Source: Atherix ibis (taxonomy: Eukaryota; Arthropoda; Insecta; Diptera; Athericidae). From it: DNA of 64,000 nt. Position numbers and translations under genes: made by a program. Below the pieces are notes generated by a model, which saw nothing but the letters and a program-made list of their open reading frames with translations, searched no databases and was not told the origin of the DNA. The DNA lies in assembly GCA_958298945.1 (NCBI GenBank), contig OY282610.1:66647088-66711087 (forward strand). The letters are read 5' to 3'. This document shows, piece after piece, positions 9,129-20,310 of this stretch; the first letter of the stretch is position 1; each line of letters starts with the position of its first letter.

Positions 9129-12100
9129 GGATGGCTTATCATATGCATGTGAACCTCATAACGAGCAAAAATTTTAACGTTAATCAAACACTAATAATAT
9201 CGACCAAATCATTTATTCTATACCAGTAAAATGACTAACTAATAAAGTTAGTATTTATTAACTGTAATTGTAATTTTTAACATTTTACTGGTAAGTATAT
9301 CTGGAAAAAAATTCGCCAAGTAGACGAAGAACACTTCAATATTAATAGTAATAATAACGAGATTGTGAAACTAACCTAAAAATAAAAAACAATTCACTCT
9401 TTTTTCAGTAATTGCTAAAACTATGATATATAAAAAATATCTTAGAATGTAAATTTTGAAAAACAAAAAGGTATTTATTCCTTCAATGATCTAAAAATGA
9501 TAGAAAAGGAGTTTTAATATTCCTTCGATGCTACTCTGCACAAAATACTAGGACTATTCTATTCTGAAGCCCTATTGGTCAATATTTTTAATAATAGAAG
9601 AAGCAATACATCTCCGCGCTGTTCACGTTATGCATGGAGGTCATCTCTAATTCCAACATATAGTCGCAGCTGAAATCGCTTTGCTAAAGGTATAAATTAA
9701 AGTACTGAACACTTATTGAGCAAGATTGAGCTGGTTCTAATAAAGTAACACAGTTTATCCAACTAATTTTCTCAGTGAGCGATGGTGCAGTTAACAATCT
9801 TCAATAAGCTTCAAAATATGTAACATTGTATTAACGAAAAGGTAGTTCTCGTTCAACCCAGCTAATAGTTCGTAATGATATTAAATAAAAACCTTAAATT
9901 TCTGAAGAATTTATGTGGATTTGCAAGAGCTCAGTTTTTGGAAAATATTTGAAGACGAGTAATCCCAACTTTTTGTTTTTTAGCTGAGAAGTTTCGTACA
10001 GAATTATCTTATCTAACTACACGTAAAAGGGAGTCTTATTTTTTACCGTAGGAAGGAAAACTACCTAACATATTTAAATATAACGTTGTTTACCTATTCT
10101 CACTGTATACGTAATTTTTCCATGAGGTACGGAAAGCCTTTTAATATTGGAAACGGTCTTTCATACAGCCCTCTCTCATAAATTTATATATCTTTGGTAT
10201 ATCTCAAATGCTGAGATTTTTACATTAAAGTAAATTTCCTTGCCAAAAATTATTGTATGAAACGAATAGCTGAGAGTAAGATGGATTCTTCTATCGAACT
10301 TTATACGAAGATTAAGATCGAAGTAATTGGTCTTATGATTTTGGCTTGGATATTTAGCTACGTACCGCTTCTTATGGGCAAAAAAAAAATCTTATGTCGA
10401 TTTTAAACTTTTAATTTTCCTTTAACATTTTTATATTTATAAAAATACGATACTATTAAAGTTTAGAAATTTAATATTTATGATATTTTGTATTACGAAC
10501 TCCATGAACTTAATCCTACAGCACTAACATCTTGAAGTCTGTACAAGTGCACGTATAAGCAACACTTCATGACAATTAAGTAAAAGAAATACATAAGAAT
10601 GAACGGTTATTTAGGTTACATTTATATTGTTAATTTATTTTCTATCTTTCGGTGTGATGTAGTAGTTAGTGATGGGAACGATAAAAATAAAAGTTGCAAG
10701 AGTTTTTTATTCGTAATTTCAAATTTTTTATATACGAAAGAGTTTATTACAAAATTAAGCTGAGTTAGAATATTTGCATCTCGTTTTTTGGAAAAATAAC
10801 AAAATATAGAAAAAATAAAATTTTCATAACAAAATTAGTACTAAATATATGCAATCACTTCAATCAATACTCGAGTCTAATATTTTCACGACTACCGACG
10901 TTAGATGTTACATATCATAGGCAACTACTGTAAGACACCCTCAATTTTTTTAACTGAGTCGGGCATCAAAGAAAACTTTAAAACCAAAATTGGTCTTTCC
11001 TTTTTAAATTATTCGAATACGTTCACCTTTGCGTGAAGTAACATAGGAGTCGTAGAAGATATTCTAGATAGTCTTAAATCCTATCTCACTCCACTACCGT
11101 AGAGATAAAATCTTATTTGTTACCATTTAATTGTTCTGTAGTAAAACTCTTTTATTGCGAAACTGTAATTTTTGGGTATTATGGAACTTTCTTACATAGT
11201 AACTTGTTATTCTTCTAAACTGATAAGGTAAACGTGCTAATCGTCGATGATTTATTTACTAGCCAAACAGTGTATTTTTTATTACTAAACTGACTGTACC
11301 ACCTGTAAAAATTGAATGCAATATTTATTTTTTGTGTAACCGATCCTGAACAATAATTTCTTTTAAACAAAATTGAAAACAAAGTGATTATGATGCTATC
11401 AAATCTGGTAATACCTAAAAGAATCCTATTTAAAAAAATTATGTTTCGTAAAGGACTTTATGAATATGTTTAGCCATTTCTGGAAATATTGGTGTCTGTT
11501 ATTGATATAATATGAAATAAAAAAGAAAAATAAAAACAAACAAATAAATATTCCAAATGTTCATTGATACAACTAGTAATTCTTTGGATAAGTCACCATT
11601 TTTCTATGATTCCATCCTATCATATTATATGATTTACTATTATTAGGAAGAAAGCAAAGAAAATGTTTAGTAGCAAACGATTTGGGTAATTTAGAAGCTT
11701 TCTCTTATCTATTCCAGACATATGCCGAATTATTGATAACCATTGATATAAGAAAAAACATCAATTTAATGATATGATTTAACTATATTGATAATACCAG
11801 TAACTGTTAATCGATTGTATCGAATTGTAATCATTTTTGATATAATTCATATTAGTTTATCTGTCATTCAACGATTTTGTAGGGGAGCTATTTGGTATGC
11901 CACCGATTAGCCAATCTTTGAATTTTGCAATTTAGCGATTTCACAAAATTCGCTTGATAGACAACAATTTCAATTTTAATGACATATCTGCGAACGCACT
12001 GAACCGGATATATATTTTGTGTATATGTGTATATGTATGTATGTAGAAGGATACTCGTGAATTTTGGCATCCATACCCGGAGTCCTGAAAGCTGTGGTAT

Positions 12101-12678
12101 TCTTATTTAGTCGAATTTATTTGGCAGCCTTCTCCTAATTACCAGCTCTTGTCTATGAAATTGATGGCTGATGATGAAGATTAATCACGATAACAACATA
12201 AATTCAGCTTCTTTTTCCATTTTTAGATTTCCCCCCTAATATTTAACCAGCCAATATTTGGCGCTTTTACTATACTCCTAGTATAGCTTGTTTAAGGAAT
12301 TTGGTTAGCATTTGTTTTAATTTTTTATATAATTTTTTTATTTATTGTGGATACTTGTCAATCTACTTATACCTTTTATGAAACTTTTTTTCTGTTTATA
12401 AAAATATTACCGATTTCCGGAACTTTTTTCAGCGCACATTTTAATTTGAATTCATTTTTAAAATTTATCTTCCATGAGTTTCTGATTTTTCTTATTATTC
12501 TTTAAACTAAAGTTTCGGATTTATTGTTATATATTTTTATTTGAGTGGCTAAAATTATCCTTTTTTGTCTTATTCATTTTATTATCTATTTCATAAAGTA
12601 CTAGGTATATAAGCTTAAATCCGCTGTTTTTTAGTGAAAAAATAACACATGTTTTTTTTATAGAAAGCAAAAACAAAT
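9129..12678. other. Long AT-rich stretch, no gene recognised
   Basis: I scanned both strands for RT, transposase and zinc-finger motifs and found none. The only structure noted is the inverted repeat at 9221-9293. Confidence 0.5.
9221..9293. repeat. 73-bp segment with perfect 13-bp terminal inverted repeats
   Basis: TACCAGTAAAATG at 9221-9233 is the exact reverse complement of CATTTTACTGGTA at 9281-9293. The interior is AT-rich. It could fold as a long stem-loop or be a very short terminal-inverted-repeat remnant; no second copy was seen. Confidence 0.5.
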
Positions 12679-13715
12679 TTATTCAAAGAACTTGCCATCG
12701 CTAGCTACACATTTTTCTCATCTCTCGGTTAATATTTTCCATACCACGCCAAAAAAATTCTTTCTCTTTCGAGGCAAACCACTCATCATGCCATTTTCGG
12801 ACGTCGTCATAAGAATCGAAGTGCTGCTCAGCGAGCGCGTGGCCCATCGACGAAAACAAGTGGTAGTCAGAAGGGGCCAGGTCTGGTGAATAAGCGGAGT
12901 GGGGTAGCACCTACCAGTTGAGTGTCTCCAAGTAGTTTCGGACCATTTTTGACGTGTGCGATGGTGCGTTGTCGTGGACGAAAATCAGCTTGTCATGGCT
13001 TTGTTGATAATCCGTCCTTTTTCAAGCAGAGCACGATGCAATTTGATAAGTTGTTGGTGGTAGCAGTGGGCATTGACAGTTTCACCAGGTTTCAACATTT
13101 TATAGTAGACTATATCTTGCTGATCCCACCATACGACAGCATCGTCTTCCGTCCGAAGCGATTTGGTCTTGAAACCGATATTGATGGTTCACCGGGATCA
13201 ACCCACGATTTCTTGCGTTTAGGATTCTCGAAATATATCCAATTGTCATGGCCTATCACAATCCGATGCAGGAACGACTTTCTTTTTTGTCTGGCGAGCA
13301 AGATTTCGCATTTGTTTTGGCGTCGCTCCATCTGCCTATCGTTCAATTAATGTGACACCCATTTTCCGATCTTTTCAATCTTCCCCATGGCACGCAGATG
13401 TATGGAAATGGCTGGTTGAGTAACACTCAATTGTTCGGAGAGCATTTTTTGTGATTGGGTATCGTCTTCTTCCAAAAGAGCCTGCAATTTATGGTTCTCA
13501 ACATTCCTAGGCCGATTTTCACGCTTCTTGTCCCACAAGTCAAAATTGCCATCTTTGAACAGACGAAACCAATCTCGGCACGTTGTTTCCGATAAAGCAC
13601 TATCACCATAGGTCTCCATAAGTATTCTATGCGATTCGGCAGCCGATTTCTTCAAATTGAAGCAGAAAAGCAGAGCTTCCCGCATATGCTCTTTTTCTGG
13701 CACAAAACTAGACAT
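12679..13715 (-). pseudogene. mariner transposase, mauritiana (Mos1-like) subfamily, inactivated
   Basis: From ATG 13715 the protein reads MSSFVPEKEHMREALLFCF with the helix-turn-helix region, through KIGKWVSH, then in another frame NDRQMERRQNKCEILLARQKRKSFLHRIV, WVDPGEP, YKMLKPGETVN, then FVHDNAPSHTS and YSPDLAPSDYHLFSSMGHALAEQ, to DGKFFE and stop at 12679. The span is 1,037 bp; Mos1 needs 1,038 bp for 345 codons plus stop. The first catalytic Asp of the D,D34D triad (usual V-T-G-D-E-K-W) is His here: VIGHDNWI. The other two Asp are kept. Several frameshifts and a TGA near the C-terminus (ER-stop-EKCVASDG) make it dead. I could not identify the terminal inverted repeats. Confidence 0.9.
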
Positions 13716-13999
13716 AATTACCAAAAGAAAAATGTATGTTGTTGTATGAAATTGCTGACAATGTACAGTGATTAATGTTGACAGATGTCAAACTTATAAA
13801 AAAAAGTATGGCGTGCCCACGCTAGCTTAATACGCTCACTCACGCCATCTATGACCAATCTTACGTAAATTCAATGAATAGAGTCAAGACTATTCTTGTT
13901 TATTTAGGATTTTCTTTATTGGACTAAGTTAAATTTCACAAATAGTTCACAAGTGTTTGTTTGTTTACTATGGCCGAACACTGAGATCACTAAATTGTG

Positions 14000-14472
14000 A
14001 TATTGATCACATCCTGGTTAGGGCGGTACTTAGGCAAAGAATTTCAAAGGCAACAAAACAGAGAGGTGTAAGATGAATTTTTTTTGAAGCACTTTTGACA
14101 TCAATTACTGAAACAGTTGGTAGAAGACGTTTTGAGAGAATGGTTTGACGAAGCATGTGCAGAAGCTATTAGAAATAAGAATGAAGCGAGAACAAAGTTG
14201 TTGCAAAGAAATACACGAACAAATCAACAAGAGTACAAAGAAAGCATCACAATTATGTAAAAGTAAAAAGCGCTCAGCAATGAAAAACAAGAGTTGAAAA
14301 TATTAATACAGATTATGAAAATAGGGACGTAAGAAAATTTTATAAAAAATTAAAACAAGAAAAATCAGGATTTTCAGCCAAGACTGGTAAAGATAAAAAC
14401 GGAAATATACTATCTGAAAGAAATGATATAATTAATAGATGGAAAAACTATTTTAGGGATTTTTTAACTCCT
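14000..14472 (+). pseudogene. RTE-like ORF, left half (endonuclease end to RT start)
   Basis: Readable parts are DHILVRAVLRQRI, then EWFDEACAEAIRNKNEARTK, LQRNTRTNQQEYKE, FYKKLKQEKSGFSAKTGKDKNGNI and RWKNYFRDFL. This is the linker between endonuclease and RT in the insect endonuclease-reverse transcriptase (RTE-like) group. Stops and frameshifts are present. It breaks off at RDFL, exactly where the Jockey insertion starts. Confidence 0.75.
14462..14472 (+). repeat. Target duplication of the nested Jockey, left copy
   Basis: TTTTAACTCCT here matches TTTTAAATCCT at 16054-16064 with one mismatch. The two copies flank the minus-strand Jockey element, whose A-rich tail abuts this copy. Confidence 0.75.
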
Positions 14473-16053
14473 TTTTTTTATTTTTTTTTATTTTTTTTTA
14501 TTTTTATCTGCAACTACAATTTTATTGTAACAAGCAAATTTATATAACATTTTAATTAACAATCTTGTGCATCATGAAGTGGGAGTAAACACCCATCGGC
14601 GTTTCTCCAACTAACGGAAGTTAGATTCCTCTAGAAAATCTCTAGGCCATTGTCTCTTAAGTCTCCGATGAGTGTTTCCGGGGAGAGCTGTACAAGACAA
14701 TTCTCTCACAAGTGGATTATGATGATAGGATAAACGGGAATGAAATTTTTGATAGCGGGAAATGCACAGGTTATGAACAAATGGAACATTTAGGTCACGA
14801 TGTATTACAGTGTTACGAACATAAAAGGGGGCATCAACAATTTTACAGAGGATCTTGGATTGTAAGGCCTGGATGCGATAGGAATTGGAACGTTTCGTTG
14901 AACCCCAAAGTTCAATTCCATATGTCCAAATGGGATTAATTGTTATTGTTAGTTTCGGGCGTTTGTCCAGTAGTCTAAGAAGTTGTAGGTAACGTCTGTT
15001 AGCTTCAGCTCTTTTTAATCTATTATGTGGGTTCCATGTTAGTCTCTTGTCCAGGAAAAGTCCCAAATAACGCACTTTATCATATTGCGGTATCATGTTG
15101 CTATTAAGGTATAAAGGGGTAGGTTTACCTTGACAAAGTGTGAAAGTAATGTGAGCACTCTTCTGTTCATTTACCTTCACTCTCCATCTCTTAAACCAAG
15201 ATTGAAGGTTGTGGATATGGGATTGTAAATTGTTGGAAGCTATGTCAGGATTTTTATGGGTAGCAAGTATGGCCGTATCATCTGCATAAGTAGCAATGAT
15301 AGTATTAGGATAAGCTGGGATGTCATGGGTATAAATATTATATAAGATGGGACCAAGGATACTGCCTTGTGGTACTCCGGCGAGAATAGGATATATTTCC
15401 GACGATTCTGAGTTGATTGCAACTTGGAAATGTCGTTGGGAGAGATATGAATTTATGATAAGGTAGTATGTTGAAGGAAGAAAGCTCTTGAGTTTCCAAA
15501 GGACTCCAGGATGCCACTCACGATCAAAAGCTTGGGAGATATCTAGAAATACTCCTGGGCAATACTCTTTCCTCTCAAGAGAGGATGCAATATGGTCAAC
15601 AATACGATGGCATTGCTGGATAGTGGAGTGTTCAGATCGGAAGCCAAATTGGTGATCAGGAATAATTTGTTCGTTAACTAAGACAGGGTAGAGTCGTTTT
15701 AATAGCAGTTTTTCGAATATCTTACCAAGAATTGGTAAGAGGCTGATAGGTCGATAGGAGGAAGGAGAATTAATGGATTTATTTGGTTTAGGAATCATTT
15801 TAATGACAGAATATTTCCACAGTAAGGGAAAATAGGTTGTACGCAGTATACTATTTAAAATATATGTAATTAAAACTAAACCTTTTCGGGAAATTTGCTT
15901 CAGAATAGGAGCTGTTATTGGATCATAACCAGGAGCTTTTTTTATTGGGAAGGCGCAGAATTGTAGATTTAATTTCCGAGGGCTTAAAATTTTTGGGAGG
16001 AAGACTCATAGGGAGTGGGAACATTAGTTCTTCGATGATTTTGTTAGTATGTG
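14473..16053 (-). mobile_element. Jockey LINE, 5'-truncated, inserted in the RTE-like ORF
   Basis: The element lies between an 11-bp target duplication. Its 3' end (low coordinates) is an A-rich tail with AAAAAAAAATAAAA units. Its 3' UTR has CGATGGGTGTTTACTCC, shared with the full-length copy at 38 kb (CGATGGGTGTTTTCCTCC), and also TTGCTTGTTAC and GTAGTTG near the tail. The 5' end lies inside ORF2, just before the RT, so about the first 400 codons of ORF2 and all of ORF1 are missing. Confidence 0.85.
14611..16053 (-). pseudogene. Jockey ORF2 reverse transcriptase, fragment
   Basis: The frame enters near 16050, continues LPPKNFKPSEIKSTI and, after a frameshift, KAPGYDPITAPILKQIS; from 15798 it is open for 395 codons to 14611. 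Motifs: SYRPISLLPILGKIFEKLL, FGFRSEHSTIQQCHR, FLDISQAFDREWH, GVPQGSILGPILYNIYTHD and ATYADDTAIL, so all RT Asp residues are kept. Near the C-terminus about ten codons are missing before PIWTYGIELWGS. It ends LKRQWPRDFLEESNFR. It is a close relative of the 38-kb element but clearly diverged from it. Confidence 0.85.
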
Positions 16054-17372
16054 TTTTAAATCCTGAAAACCAAGAACAAATAATTGAAATTCATAGAAAC
16101 GAAAATGAATTTTTACAGCCATCATACGATGAAATGATAAATGCTATTAAAAATTTAAAGAGAAATAAAGCTCCAGGAGAAGATTCAATAAGTGCGGAGC
16201 ACTTAAAAAATGCAAGTTATTATTTTTTTCTGACCAGGACAATTGACTATTGATCAAGCTTTTTGGTTAAACCAAATTGTGGAAAAAGCATATGAATTCA
16301 ATCTGGATCTACAAACATGCTTTTGATAGCATAAAAAGAAGCAAAATAGCAAGAATTTTTGATGAGATTGGTATCCCTAGTAAATAAATAACTAACAAAA
16401 GTTATTATACAAGATGAAGTTTCAACATCTTTCGAAATAACGGCAGGTGTAAAACAGGGTGATGTCCTCTCAGCTAAAATTTTTAATCTAATTTTGCACT
16501 ACGCAATCCAACATCTACACAGAAGCGGTTATATTTTAAACAGAGCGATACAAAAGGCGGCCTACGCAGATGATGTGGCAATAGTAGCTAGAAGTTTCCA
16601 AGATTTAGAAGAATGTTTCGATAGTACTCGTATTAATAGATCGTGTGAAAGAATTGGTCTGCAAATTAATGAAACAAAGACAAAATATTTAAAATTATCA
16701 AGATCAAATGCTAGTAGAAACTTGCAACCTGTGAAAATCGGAGAATAAATTATATGTTAGAAAGCGTCAGCTGTTTCAGCTATTTGGGTATACAGGTGAA
16801 CAACCAAAACGACATGAACAGCAGTATACAAACCCGAATTCAAGCTGGTAATAGATGTTTTTATGCTTACAAAAATTTATTTAAATCGAAGCTGCTAACA
16901 AGAACCTGTAAAATAAAAATATACAAGACACTAATAAGACCATTGTTAAATATACGGATCGGAAATTTGGACGATGACACAAGCTGATATAAATAAGTTG
17001 AAGATATTTGAGCGTAAAATATTAAGAAAAATCTATGTCCCAAGATTAGACGTAAACGGAATTTATACCATAAGATCAAATGCAGAACTTTTAGAGTTAA
17101 TCGATGGAGAGGACATAAGTCGATTCATAAAAAGTATGTGAATAAAATGGGCTGGTCATGTTAGCAGAATGTCACAGGAAAGAGCTCAAAAATCTATTTT
17201 TAATGCGATACCAATAAAAACAAGATATAGACGATATCCTAGACAAAGATGGCTAGATAGTGTTGAACAAGACCTAAGAATTATTGGAGTACGAAATTGG
17301 AAGTCAGCAGCACAAGATAGGCACCGTTGGAGACAGATTGTAAAGGAGGTTAAGGCCCACCCCGGGCTGTAG
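16054..17372 (+). pseudogene. RTE-like ORF, right half (reverse transcriptase and C-terminus)
   Basis: It resumes at NPENQEQIIEIH in the frame interrupted at 14472, then INAIKNLKRNKAPGEDSISAEHL. After a damaged stretch come YKHAFDSIKRSKIARIFDEIG, ITAGVKQGDVLSAKIFNLIL and the catalytic KAAYADDVAIVARS (16559-16597), IGLQINETKTKYL, CFSYLGIQVN, WIKWAGHVSRMSQER and finally RYPRQRWLDSVEQDLRIIGV and KEVKAHPGL. The C-terminal R-W-x-D-x-V-E-x-D-L and HPGL end are typical of the insect endonuclease-reverse transcriptase LINEs. Several stops and frame changes make it non-functional. Confidence 0.8.
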
Positions 17373-17393
17373 CACTAAAATATGATGATGATA

Positions 17394-18661
17394 CGAGGGT
17401 CATTCAATAAGTACTTAGCCTACAAAAGAAAAACGAAAATTTTGAAAAGGTGGCAATTTATTTTTCCACATAATCTCCTTCAAGCTCGATACACTTGGCC
17501 TAGCGATGCTCTAACTTTTTTAACCCGTCCAAAAAATACAGTTTCTCGAGGGAAGCAAAATAGGCCTCCGTGGCGACAATGACCTCCTCATTCGACCCCG
17601 GCGAGTGATTTTTTCAGGTTTGGAAACAAAAAGTAGTCACAGGGGGCCAAATCTGGAGAGTACGGTGGATGGGGCAGCAATTCGTAGCGCAATTCGACCA
17701 ATTTGGCCATGGCGACGGCGGAGGTGTGAGCCGGCGCGTTGTCGTGGTGGAACAGCACTTTTTTCTTCGCAAAGCGGGGCCGCTTTTTCTTCAATTCGAC
17801 GTCAAATCGGCCCAATAAGTCAGCATAGTGGCGCATCGTGATTGTTTTATCTTCCTCGAAGTAATCGATGTGGATCACACCTTGTGAATCCCAGAAAACG
17901 GTGGCCATCACCTTTCCGGCCGATCGAACAGTCTTCGCCTTCTTCGGAGCACGTTCGCCGGGTGAAGTCCACTGTTTCGACTGTTCCTTGGTCTCTGTTG
18001 TGTACCAGTGAATCCATGTTTCGTCGACGGTCACGAAACGACGCAAGAACTCAGCTGGATTGCGCTGAAACAGCGCCAAACACGTCGCCGATGTGGTCTC
18101 ACGGTCGCGCTTGTTTTCCGGTGTGAGCAAACGCGGCACCCATCACGCCGACAGCTTTCTCATGCCCAGTTCTTCATGTAGAATATGATGCACCGTTCCT
18201 GGTGCGATGCCCACAGTTTCAGCTATTCCGTGAACCTTCACCGTTCCTAGTGCGATGCCCACAGTCTCAGCTATTTCGTAGCAGCCGTTTTCGGGGCATC
18301 TGGGCGTGGCTCATCAAAAACCGACGTGCGGCCACGAACAAACTCGTTGAACCAATTCTTGACGGTCGCCATCGAAGGAGAAGAGTCACCATACACGGCA
18401 TCCAAGCAATCTTTGATTTCGCTGCACGTTTTCCCTTCCAAAAACAAAAATCTAATCACCGAACGATATTGTTCTTTTTCCATTTTTGTGCAACCGACCG
18501 ACACGCTCGCTTTCAAAGGCTCTCAAAACAAAACTAATAAAGGGAATCAGCTGAAACTTTGACAGTAGGCTACTAAAAAAATGTACTGCACGATGGTAAA
18601 TTTCTTTTGTAACAGCAGTTCCATCGGGCGGTGAGGCTAAGTACTTGTTGAATAACACTCG
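17394..18661 (-). mobile_element. mariner, irritans-type, complete with terminal inverted repeats
   Basis: A 28-bp left end (17394-17421, CGAGGGTCATTC ... AAGTACTTAGCCT) and the reverse complement of the right end (18634-18661) differ at three positions. TA flanks both sides (17392-17393 and 18662-18663), the duplicated target of mariners. The 1,268-bp length is normal. The element sits in the TGATGA tail of the RTE-like LINE. Within it a 37-bp segment is duplicated with a period of 48 bp (about 18191-18275). Confidence 0.9.
17458..18483 (-). pseudogene. irritans-type mariner transposase, frameshifted
   Basis: The likely start is ATG 18483 (MEKEQYRSVIRFLFLEGKTC); an in-frame ATG at 18516 is also possible. 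The N-terminal DNA-binding part (to 18271) and the catalytic part (18139-17588) are in different frames. The catalytic part has VTVDETWIHWYTTETKEQSK, SAGKVMATVFWDSQGVIHIDY, FHHDNAPAHTS and YSPDLAPCDYFLFPNL, so all three Asp of the D,D34D triad are kept. A second frame change after SLAG leads to EEVIVATEAYF, a TAG, and CIELEGDYVEK-stop. Two frame changes and one stop inactivate it. Confidence 0.85.
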
Positions 18662-18993
18662 TAATGATGACTATGGTCGAATGCTAGATGAATCTTCTCA
18701 CTGTTTTTGCACTTCACAATGTATTTCTCTAATATAACTTAATTCACTGATCACTCAAAAAACGGTTCCCGTTTACACTTTCTGACTTTATTCGTTATTC
18801 CCTCTTCTACCAACTTCAACCAGTCGTTTACGAATAACTGTTTAGACTAAACTCACTCGCAGGTGAGCAGCGCTCGTATCTATACTGCTCTGGTTTCATC
18901 CTAGAACATTCTGAAATCAAACTTTCTGAAATACTCTAAAACCATTTTTCAACAATCTTCTAGAATACGGCAGATTCATGTTCCATCGTAACA

Positions 18994-20305
18994 GTATATT
19001 CATTGTCTTGAATGTACATTTGTTCACTACAAATTTATTTCTTCCTATTCACTATATAATTCCTTATGTATATTTATAAAAAGGATCGGTTCAGCACTGT
19101 TAATCATAACTCCAGCTTTCTTTTAAAAAAAAAAGACGATTAACAGTACTCCAACCAGCAAAGGTCCCTTTTAATTCATCGCTGTTTCCGAAGAAAAGGT
19201 TGTAAATATTCGTCAATTCTTAGCTATATTATGTGATACATATGAACTTTTTCTAAACCGTCTATGATATTAAATTAGGAAATAAAAATGAAATATTGAA
19301 TTTTATTTTAAAAAAGCAAAACAAAATAATTTTACACAATAGTCGCTTTCAAAGAAAAGTCTATTCTAAGCTTTATAGTCCCATTTCCATGTATGGAAAC
19401 TGGAGAATTAGATATGATAATGAGCTTTATACAAAGAGCTATACTTTAGCAAAAGCCGATGTCAGACCATTGGAAAGAGACAACAGTCAGCAGCTAATTT
19501 TGGCAAGCTATTTATGACAAGGTTCAAGCCCCCAATAGGTTGTATGAGTAGTGCCAATGAGAACAAATCTGTAAATTTACCTAAAATAAGTAAAGGTAAT
19601 GGGATATAATTTAAGATAGCCTTAATTGCATAATAGACAAAAAGAATTAAACTAACAAAATTACCAGAAAATTCATTATCTCCTATATGTTCCGGCATGA
19701 TTTTTATTAGTTATGGTGGGTGTGCGAGTACTTCACTGCTAAGACTTCGAACCCTTCCGCAATCTTCGCATATAATAAGCGACAAGCATGCCCAGCAGAA
19801 ATATGTGCTGTCTAAGTATGGTTCGTATTTGGCAATACTCCTGTAGAACTTCATGTAAATTTTTACACCTTCTCGTCCCTTTTTGTTGCATTTATCGAGA
19901 TATTATTTCTAAACCCTTTACCAGCTTCAAAATAAGATTCAATTCAATTTGACAGTTGTACGAGTGCAGAAGCAGGCGGCCGAGTTCTAGTGAACATTAT
20001 TTCTCGACTTTGCATTATTACGAGTATCATTTACTAGTTAAAATGGAAAATAAAGACTCGTATTTAGGAAATAATCTTATCTGCAAAAGGAAAGAAATAG
20101 AAATGTTAATCTTTAGCACGGATTACTATAGTTTCTTCTTGCTTGAGTGCAAAATAAATGTTATTTTTCTTATATATTTCCGTTCTTTACTTTCCCAACT
20201 GTTTCATTAATAATTCAATTTATTTATATGTTGATGATAATTATAATTAAAAGTTAAAATCAAAATAAGCAATAAGAATAAGAATCAAAATATTATATTG
20301 CATTA
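18994..20305. other. AT-rich DNA, no gene recognised except a repeat copy
   Basis: No coding motif seen. A dispersed repeat shared with 37.6 kb lies at about 19685-19850 and is listed separately. Confidence 0.5.
19685..19850 (+). repeat. Dispersed repeat of unknown class, copy B
   Basis: ATGTTCCGGCATGAT, AGTTATGGTGGGTGTG, a CTTCGAACCC-like stretch and GCGACAAGCATGCCCAGCA occur in the same order and spacing as ATGTTTCGGCGTGAT, AGTTATGATGGGTGTG and GCGACAAGCGTGCTTAGCA at 37.59-37.70 kb. No coding frame or tail identifies the class. Confidence 0.6.
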
Positions 20306-20310
20306 TGTGT

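Larger units (their letters stand above)
13967..18689 (+). mobile_element. RTE-like LINE with two nested insertions, plus its target duplications
   Basis: ACTATGGCCGAACACTGAGAT (13967-13987) and ACTATGGTCGAATGCTAGAT (18670-18689) look like diverged target duplications around a 5'-truncated RTE-like element. The element begins around 13990 with the end of the endonuclease (DHILVRAVLRQRISKATK), is split at 14473-16053 by a Jockey element, resumes with the RT, ends KEVKAHPGL-stop at 17372, and has a TGATGATGA tail that is itself split by a mariner (17394-18661). After removing both inserts about 1.8 kb of LINE remains. Simple TGA/ATG repeat tails are usual for this group of insect LINEs. Confidence 0.7.
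13859..18993 (-). repeat. Probable LTR (about 430 bp) split by an RTE insertion
   Basis: Read on the minus strand, a unit starts TGTTACGATGG (18993) and, after skipping the LINE at 13988-18669, ends CGTAAGA (13859). The ends are near-inverted (TGTTACG against CGTAAGA). Inside are the AGAACATTCTGAAATC-type motif near 18900 and AATAAAG near 13905, as LTRs carry for polyadenylation. Without the insertion it is 433 bp, a normal LTR length. No flanking duplication, primer site or internal pol was found, so it might be a solo or partial LTR, or chance. Confidence 0.35.
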
